Origin: Plenodomus lindquistii
Taxonomy: Eukaryota > Ascomycota > Dothideomycetes > Pleosporales > Leptosphaeriaceae
Length of the DNA: 64,000 nt
NCBI GenBank assembly: GCA_025504975.1
Contig: JANUWI010000002.1
Coordinates: forward strand, 1-64,000
Direction of reading: 5' to 3'
Part shown: in pieces, positions 57,344 through 64,000 of the stretch
Position numbering within the stretch: position 1 is the stretch's first letter
Layout: every line of letters starts with the position of its first letter
Notes under the pieces: model-generated
The model's input: the letters and a program-made list of their open reading frames with translations, nothing else
What the model was told of the DNA's origin: nothing
Databases searched by the model: none
Program-made: the position numbers and the translations under genes

Positions 57344-59873
57344 TCAATCGCCACCAGCACCCCCAACACCGCCGGTCCTCCCCTCCCCCTCCTCAACCTC
57401 ACCATCTTGCTTCTGCAAACCCGTCGTCCCAAACATCGGCGCAACAGGCGCAATTCCTTTCGCCTTCTTGGCACCGAGTAATGATTTCCCTAGATACGCA
57501 CCAAACATGCCTTGTACGACCGGACGCGCTAGTCCAGGGTCAAGGCCCGGTGTAGTGGTAGACGGAAAAAAGGAGGAGGAAGAAGAAGAAGAGGGGCCGG
57601 TAGCAGGACGCTGAGACGAAGAACGCTTACGCTCATGTTTACGCTGCGCATTCACGCTCTCCTTGTCCCCATGCCCATTTTTATCTTGCCTCTCCCCACC
57701 CTCAATCCCACCTTGCACACTCTCTCCTTTGTCCTTCCCTTCCGTCTTTCCTTGACCGTTATTCTGATCCCGGCGTCTATCCAATTCCCCCCTCATACTC
57801 CTCACCATGCCCAGAAAATGCGCTGGAACATATTGTGGATCGAAGCTCTGAAATTTGCGCAAGATTTCAGTTTGGACGGTGTGCAGTTTTTCTTCGAGTT
57901 TGGGAGTGGGCCAGTCAGTGAAGGGGGGTGGTTTTTTCTTTGCTGGTGGTGGTTGAGGTGGTGCGAGTGGTGCGGGGGTGGATGGGGGGTTGGAAGAGGG
58001 AGAGGGATTGCGGGAGGGGGAGGGGGGTGTTTTGCGCTTTTTGGTGGTGGAGGTTGAAGCCGTAACGATTGGAGTGGCTGAGAGCGAGGGTGTTATGGCT
58101 GGGGCGGAAGATGGAAGGGTTGGATTTATGTTGGAGGAGGATTTAGTAAGGGAGAGAGACTTGGTGACGGGGATGGATGGTGAGAGGCGTTGTTGAACTG
58201 GCGGTGGAGGTGCATCTGAAGCCTGGGCTTTCTTTGCAACATGCTTGGTACTCTTGTTTTGGCTCGATGCCCACTCGTTGCGGCGGCGTGTGAGTTCGTC
58301 ACTTTGATCGGCACTGGGAGAATGCATTAGTCACGGTGTTTGGGAAGAGATTGGAGACTGGACCTGGGCGGCACGAACTCTTTGGCGGCGTGGACGACTG
58401 TTGTCTTGACACTGGCGAAGGCGGTTCCTAGGTGAGCGGGCAGAGGTGCTGGTGACTTGCGCAATGGGAGGGAAACGCTGGGGGTCCGGGTATGCTGGCG
58501 AGACGTGGGAGGGCTCACCCGAACAGCGAGCGGATTGCGGCGCTCATGTCGCTGGCGGATGTGGGGGTCTGAGGGGCGACGTGCTGGGATGTCATCTTCG
58601 CCAGAGTCAGACTCGGACTCAGAGTCTTCATCCTGGAGCGGGATGTGCTGCCCGAGCGTATCTTGCTCATCGTCCCTGTCAACCATCTTGGTGTCTTGAT
58701 CTTGCTGGATCGACTCCTTGGTCACTGATTTGCTGCTTTCTGGCACTCCTGTTCGAGACTTCGCGACTTGAGCAACAGCTCGTGACGCACGTTTCGCACT
58801 AGCATCACTCTGACCCTCTCCAGCCCAGTCACTTCGATACTGAACCGGAGTTCTGCTCACTTTCGCTCCAAATGCCGCATCAAAATCCTGCAAAACGTCC
58901 TTCAACTCCACCACTGCCTTGTGCATGTCGGGGAAGTCGCTTCCGCACGCAGAATAGACCGAGACGACATTCCAGCTTGCGATCATGAGATTGTCAAAGT
59001 TGGGAAAGGCCGTCGAAGCGATGTTGTTGAAGAGGTCAATCTTGATTTGCTCTGGGATCGTAGCGAAACTCGCAGCCTTGAGCGAACCTGGTATCGAAGA
59101 CAGACCGGCGACGGGACGTTGGTTGGTGATGTGGGGGATGACGGGAGTATTGGGTTCACGTTTCCAGTGCTTGAGTGCTAAAAGATGTCAGTGTGTGTGA
59201 GAATATCTCGAGTACGTATGGAGCATACCAGAAGATCCGCGGCCATCGTCTGACGCATTCTTGGGAGCCTGGAGTCTCTCGAGGGACTACAAGAGTCAGC
59301 AGTGTACACCATCAATGATCGAGGGGGCTACAAAAGCCAGACTGGCAGCTTCAATCACTGGAAAACGCATCGACGTACCTGTCCGCTGGCGATTTTGACA
59401 GGAACAATGGTGGGAAAAGCGTACGCCGCCCTCCTCGCCTCGTTGTGCTTCTTGATACGCGCCAGGATCATGCCCATCTTGGCCTTGAACAAGTCTACTG
59501 TGCTGCTCGCAATGAAGCCATGAATGGCAATATGGTCAAGACTGCCGTCACTAGGAGTCAGAGCATCTCCAGTGTGCATCTCGATCTTGTCATTCTCGAA
59601 AGACAGCCATGTGTGCAAAACGCCCTTGTCGTCCTCGGGGAATATGACATTGCCCAAGTCGAAACGAGTTGCGCTGGGTTTGAGGGTAACAAGCACAAGG
59701 TCGGGCTTTATGACGCCATTCGTCTTCTTGTACTCGGGTGGCTCAAGATTGGCGAGGCCGTCAATGAAGCTGTCGAGATGGCTGGGGGCAGACAAATGCA
59801 GCTCCTTGCGCAGCTCCAAGGCTCGCCTCTGCGGTTTATTGAGGGAATTGAAGGTGGGCGTCTCGATCTCCAT
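57344..59873 (-). CDS. Unrecognised 778-aa protein with disordered C-terminal half
   Basis: Four exons on the minus strand, 59873-59379, 59286-59229, 59177-58364 and 58313-57344 (introns 92, 51 and 50 bp), keep phase throughout. The start is the first ATG after an in-frame TAG two codons upstream. The N-terminal 165 residues look folded (LEPPEYKKTNG, VLHTWLSFENDKIEMHTGD, LDHIAIHGFIASSTVDLFKAKM). About 185-280 is also ordered (IPEQIKIDLFNNIASTAFPN). The rest is low complexity: an acidic SESESDSGEDD stretch, Ser/Pro/Arg-rich segments, and one conserved-looking helix (LEEKLHTVQTEILRKFQ, YVPAHFLGMVRSMRGELDRRR). The last intron has a weak GTCCAG donor but a good CTAAT branch point. I do not recognise the family. 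Composition suggests a nuclear, possibly chromatin-associated protein, but this is a guess. Confidence 0.75.
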
Positions 59874-60608
59874 AGCCTAGTCAAGTTGATCTGCGCGTGC
59901 AGCGTGCTACGCCAGCTAGGCTGATTGTGAGCCGGCGTGGACGGCGACGAGGTATCGTGCGGCAGTCGTGTCAGTTGTTCTGCTGCTTCGAGAATTATCC
60001 AACAAGACCCCAACGTGTGTGATCGAGGGTGTTATGAATCAGAAGTAGATACTGTCGAGATTTCACTAGCAGAGCCGCGTCAGTGCGGATTGCAAACGAC
60101 GCCGACGCAGTGAAATCGTGTGCAAGATAAAACCCACAGACTCAGGGTCCAGCCGACGCGTGCTCTCACTTGAATGTAGGTGACGTTCGCGCCTGGACAA
60201 GCAGGTGAAGGCGGTTCAGGTAGAAGCTGTTTGCACTAAGCGTGACTCTGCATCAATGTCTGGACACGATGCGCATCCAATTCGCAATGCTGCTGTCTTA
60301 TTTGATGCAATATATGATTGAAGAGAATCCATGGGAGTAATGGCAATCCACGCGTGTTGTGTGTGAACAAGTCATTATTTCACTGTGTCGGGATAAAATT
60401 TGAAAATGGCTTATCCCGCTGACCAGGGATAGGACGCTGATGCGGAAAAGAGACGTCAGGCATGCAGCACTGGGGAGTTGGAAAGAAATGTCATGATGTA
60501 GAAAGACAGATAATCAGGTGACTGATGGAGATTGAAAACCTACCGTCACCGAATCTATGGGTTATTCCTACTTATACACGTGCTGCGTCATAGTGGCCAT
60601 CCAGCACT
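59874..60608. other. Intergenic, upstream of 778-aa gene and 3' of Rpt2
   Basis: No supported gene or RNA gene was recognised. It presumably contains the promoter of the 778-aa gene and the Rpt2 3' UTR. Confidence 0.5.
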
Positions 60609-62195
60609 CTACAAGTACAGACCCTCTGGCTCGCCCTCGGTCTTTGTCTTGAGCACCCTCTCCCTGGCAGTGCGGAAATCTTCCATGTTGACGCGCATTC
60701 TTCGCTCGCGGAGCGCCATGAGACCGGCTTCGGAACAGATGGCCTTGATGTCGGCACCAGAGAGATCGTCCTTTTGGTTGATGAACTCATCAAGATCGAC
60801 ATCCTCGTTGAGCGACATCTTGGAGGTGTGGAGAGTGAAAATCTTCTTCTTGGTTGTTTCTGCAGTTGAATTAGCAATTGTTTGATTTGATGTACTTTGT
60901 CAGACTCACGATCAGGGTTCTCAAAGAGAATCTTTCGGTCAATACGACCAGGGCGAATCAGTGCAGGATCGAGGGTGTCGATCTTGTTGGTGGCCATGAT
61001 GACCTTGACATCACCACGATCGTCGAAACCATCGAGCTGATTGAGAAGTTCCAACATGGTTCTCTGAATCTCACGCTCTCCGCCAGAGGTCGACTCATAT
61101 CGCTTGGTACCGATGGCGTCGATTTCGTCGATGAAGACGATGGAGGGCGCGTTCTCCGCGGCGGTCTGGAACAACTGTCGCACTAACCTGGGGCCGTCTC
61201 CAAGGTACTTTTGAATCAGCTCGCTTCCTACGATGCGCAGGAAAGTAGCGCTGGTCGAATTTGCGACAGCCTTGGCCAGCAACGTCTTTCCGGTACCAGG
61301 GGCGCCGTAGAGGATGACACCCTTTGGCGGCTTGATGCCCATCTCCTCGTACAGCTCGGGATGCAGCAGAGGAAGCTCGACAGCCTCGCGCACCTCCTGA
61401 ATCTGCTGCTCTAGACCACCGATATCCGCATACGACTCTGTTGGGGCCTTGTCCAGCTTCATGACCGACACGAGCGGGTCGGCATCGTCTGTGAGCACGC
61501 CGACTACGGAGACCGACTTGTGGTGGAGCAGGATGCTGGCACCAGGCTCGAGCAGGTCTTTATCGACAAAGGACATGATGGAGACGTAGTATTCGGGCCC
61601 GGTGGCGCTGGACACAATGGCGTGGTCGTCGTCGATGAGCTCCTCGAGGTTGCCGACGCCCATGGGACTGCCGCGCATGTCGTCGACGCGCGACCTCTCG
61701 TCGGCATTCCTGTCCTCGGCGCCCTCGGCCGTTGACGGGGCGGGCGCGTTGCCCTCCTTGACTGCCTTTGCCTTTCTCTGGCGCTCCTGGTTCTCAACAT
61801 ATTCCTCCTCGAGCAGCAGGTGGTCGTGAATGCGCTGCATGCGCAGATAGCGCAGCTTGCATCGGGCGGTCGGGTAGACAGTGGGCAGCTTGGCGGCGGC
61901 ACTGGGGCCCGTCTGCTTCTTCTTCTTGCGGCCGATGCGCGTCGTGGGCTGTGGCGGGGGCTCGTACTTTGGCTTGTCCTTCTGCGGTGGTGTCGTCAGT
62001 ATGGTTGGGTTGGGTTGGCAGGCTGGCAGGCAACCACGACGAAGCCATCACCGCGGCGAGAGGCATGTGACGCACCTTGTCACCGGCTTTCTTCTTGTCG
62101 TCGCCGGGCGGTCCGCCGCCAGCACTCGACTGCTGGTTACCCTGTGTGGTGTTAGCACATGTTATGGGCGGCCGTCGAGGGCGGCGAGCTCACCA
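60609..62195 (-). CDS. RPT2: 26S proteasome regulatory ATPase Rpt2 (subunit 4)
   Basis: Four exons on the minus strand: 62195-62193 (the ATG alone), 62141-62076, 61981-60910 and 60859-60609 (introns 51, 94 and 50 bp), encoding 463 aa. The first exon codes only Met; exon 2 starts GNQQSS. This gives an MG-N-QQS N-terminus of the N-myristoylated type known for Rpt2. A KKKK-rich stretch, coiled coil (LEEEYVENQERQRKAK) and OB domain follow. Walker A GAPGTGKT is at 249-256 and Walker B is IVFIDEIDAIG. The SRH has LDPALIRPGRIDRKILF and sensor-type residues. The end GLYL* is the HbYX-type tail (Leu-Tyr-Leu) that opens the 20S gate. As part of the hexameric Rpt ring, it unfolds and translocates ubiquitinated substrates. 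It is divergent from UBC1. The yeast protein is 437 aa. Confidence 0.95.
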
Positions 62196-62906
62196 TGTCG
62201 CGCGGTCAGGGTGGTGATATGCTCGCTGAAGAGTAGATGCTAGGTCAGAGGCGTGATCTGGTGCGGGCAGCGATGGGCAGGAGCGGCGGCGTCGTGTTTG
62301 TAATGGATGTCGACGGTGGCCGCAGCGACGACGAGCTGCTGAGTTGGGCGCGAGGGCAAAGGCGGCCTAGCGTGCTGTGGCCGTGTGGCGTCACTGCCAG
62401 CTCCCGCCTCACCTCTCCAACTCGCCCATACACCAACACACGACACACGACACCCGACACCCGACACAACCCATACACGCATAGACACGTCAGGCCCTGC
62501 CCGATAGCCGCAAATTCCAACTGTACAGCTCTGCACTCACTCCGTCTTGCTGTTGTGCTCCCTTCACTGCCCCCCACGTGACAAGCACGTCCAGCCAGAC
62601 TTCAAGTGGGACCCCCACCGGCGGACGGCTCTCCTCCCCAGTGCAACTCCCCACGCCAGCCACCAGGTACTCTTGACTCTCCAATACCACCACCACACCA
62701 CACCACATCCCACCGCTCTGCAAGGTATACCAGCTCTTCGTGACGTCTCTTTCCAACGCCGCCCTCCCACCGCTTCTTATCCCCGTCCGACTTCCTGCCT
62801 GGCCGAACCCCGCCTTTGTCGGCTGCATTCGAGCCTCAGGCTGACCTGACGCAGGTTACTCTAGTCCCTACCCAAGGTACTTGCTGCCTACCTGCCTCTG
62901 TCCTCC

Positions 62907-62942
<36 letters not shown>
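62196..62942. promoter_or_regulatory. Divergent intergenic region between Rpt2 and Ubc1 genes
   Basis: The 747 bases hold both upstream regions. The segment near 62430-62480 has repeated CACACGACACACGACACCCGACACC-type words, and 62670-62710 has CCACCACACCACACC. Near the Ubc1 start a (CA)n tract runs to the ATG. I did not find a clear proteasome-type control element (GGTGGCAAA) by eye. Confidence 0.55.
62908..62941 (+). repeat. (AC)n microsatellite abutting the Ubc1 start codon
   Basis: Seventeen AC units end one base before the ATG (CACACCATGG). It is in the 5' UTR by position and leaves no room for a normal upstream context other than CACC. Confidence 0.95.
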
Positions 62943-63778
62943 ATGGCTTCGAATCGGGCGCGGCGTATCGCAAAGGAGCTTGCCGACATCAACGCCGACC
63001 GCCTCTCCCAAATCGTCGTCGAGCCTGCGGGCAATGGCGACGACCTCACACATCTCCGCGGCCAGTTCTTTGGCCCACCAGACACGCCATACGAGGGCGC
63101 CACATACTTTGTCGACATCAAGATTCCCACAGACTACCCATTCCGGCCGCCAAACATGAGGTTCGAGACCAAGATCTGGCACCCCAATGTCAGCTCGCAG
63201 ACGGTACGTTATGGCAACTGTTAAGTTACCACAACACAACTAATTCACCCAGGGCGCCATCTGCCTAGACACACTCTCTTCACAATGGTCGCCTGTCCTC
63301 ACCATCAAGAGCGCCCTCATCTCCCTACAATCGCTTCTTAGCACGCCCGAGCCCAAAGATCCACAAGACGCCGAAGTCGCCAGCATGCTGATTCGCAACC
63401 CCGCCGAGTTCGAACACAAGGCACGCGACTGGGCCGTCAAGCACGCCGGTGCACCCAAAAAGGAGATTGCAGAGGGCAGTGGAGGCGCGACTGCAGAGTC
63501 GATCCGAAAAAAGGCCCAGGTCTCGAAGCAGAATGAGGAGAAGGTCAAGATGGCAGCGTACGTAGTCTGCAAAGTTGACCAGGCCACTACTGACCCCTGA
63601 CAGATACAAGGGCTACAACAAGGACCTCGTCGATCGATTTGTTGCCATGGGTTTCGACGTCGAGGCCGTTGTGGAAAGCTTCGAGTATGTTGGCATCGAT
63701 AAAATGGGTGGTGAGGACTATGAGCTGGAGGAGGCTTACATGGGTGACATCACTGCCCGTCTATTTGGTGAAGCTTAG
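62943..63778 (+). CDS. UBC1: Ubiquitin-conjugating enzyme E2, Ubc1/E2-25K type with C-terminal UBA
   Basis: Three exons, 62943-63203, 63253-63557 and 63604-63778 (introns 49 and 46 bp, the second with a CTGAC branch near its acceptor), encode 246 aa. The E2 fold fills residues 1-150, with FFGPPDTPYEGATYFVDI, the HPN motif (WHPNVSSQTGAICLD) and catalytic Cys91, followed by WSPVLTIKSALISLQSLL. A charged linker leads to a UBA domain at about 200-246 (LVDRFVAMGFDVEAVVESFEY). This class builds Lys48-linked chains that feed the proteasome. The next-door Rpt2 is a subunit of that machine. Yeast Ubc1 is 215 aa; the extra length is in the linker. Confidence 0.93.
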
Positions 63779-64000
63779 CGGAAATCGATATCAGATTGCT
63801 TGAGAGTACGACTGCGAAGCCACTATACCCATTCATACCATGATGCTTTGTAGGGGGCGCAAGGATCCCATTATTTCATACTGCATACGAGAGTTTACGG
63901 ATATCACAAGTAGAGGCGTCAGGGTCACTGGGATGCGTTTCGGCGCAGGCGTACATATGGTTCTTACATACAGTGAGGATGGTTGTGAAAGCGAATGGAT
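63779..64000. other. 3' region of the Ubc1 gene
   Basis: Probable 3' UTR and downstream sequence; nothing else recognised before the window ends. Confidence 0.5.

Noticed and set aside
1..64000. CRISPR arrays, rRNA and tRNA genes
   Set aside because: None recognised. The regular arrays found are minisatellites or telomere repeats. A tRNA scan could not be run, so short tRNA genes in the intergenic parts are not fully excluded.

Overview
This is a filamentous ascomycete chromosome-end window, probably a Dothideomycete of the Pleosporales type. The evidence is CCCTAA telomere repeats, short 46-94 bp spliceosomal introns with GT..AG ends and CTAAT/CTGAC-like branch sites, long A+T-rich blocks stripped of CA/TG dinucleotides (the footprint of repeat-induced point mutation, RIP), and fungal families such as DUF3176 and fungal-type tyrosinase and P450. 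The species call is inference.

Region 1 (1-11453) is a head-to-tail array of three about 4.0-kb copies of an endonuclease-less Penelope-like retroelement (PLE). The first copy is cut by the window edge and carries a frame-breaking 5-bp deletion. The other two have an intact basic ORF1 and an intact YIDD reverse transcriptase. Every junction has a 338-bp spacer bounded by telomere-like CCCTAA blocks, with a G/C hairpin, a TATA-like box and a complete type I hammerhead ribozyme fold. The array's 3' end abuts about 120 bp of CCCTAA repeats, oriented so that the chromosome end lies to the left. The elements therefore sit outside an older telomere, as expected if their cDNA was primed from telomere ends.

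Region 2 (11454-44600) is an A+T-rich, RIP-saturated desert. It has no intact host gene, but it holds fossils: a six-unit 66-bp repeat, two related 38/39-bp arrays, a dead Ty3/gypsy chromovirus, dispersed direct repeats and an inverted repeat of about 1.7 kb. Inserted in it, without RIP, is a young Ty1/copia element (35620-40808) with near-identical LTRs and a 5-bp target duplication. Its Gag and Pol are in the same frame, separated by one TGA codon followed by CTA, a known readthrough context.

Region 3 (44600-64000) is normal gene-bearing euchromatin. In order: a secreted tyrosinase (+), a cytochrome P450 (+), a DUF3176 membrane protein (-), a secreted choice-of-anchor-B/LVIVD-like protein (-), a cyclin H/Ccl1-like TFIIH kinase cyclin (+), an unrecognised 778-aa protein (-), the 26S proteasome ATPase Rpt2 (-), and a Ubc1-type ubiquitin E2 with a UBA tail (+). 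Rpt2 and Ubc1 are divergent from a shared 0.75-kb upstream region, so two parts of the ubiquitin-proteasome pathway are neighbours. The tyrosinase and P450 nearest the subtelomere are the more accessory-looking genes; the others near the right end are housekeeping.
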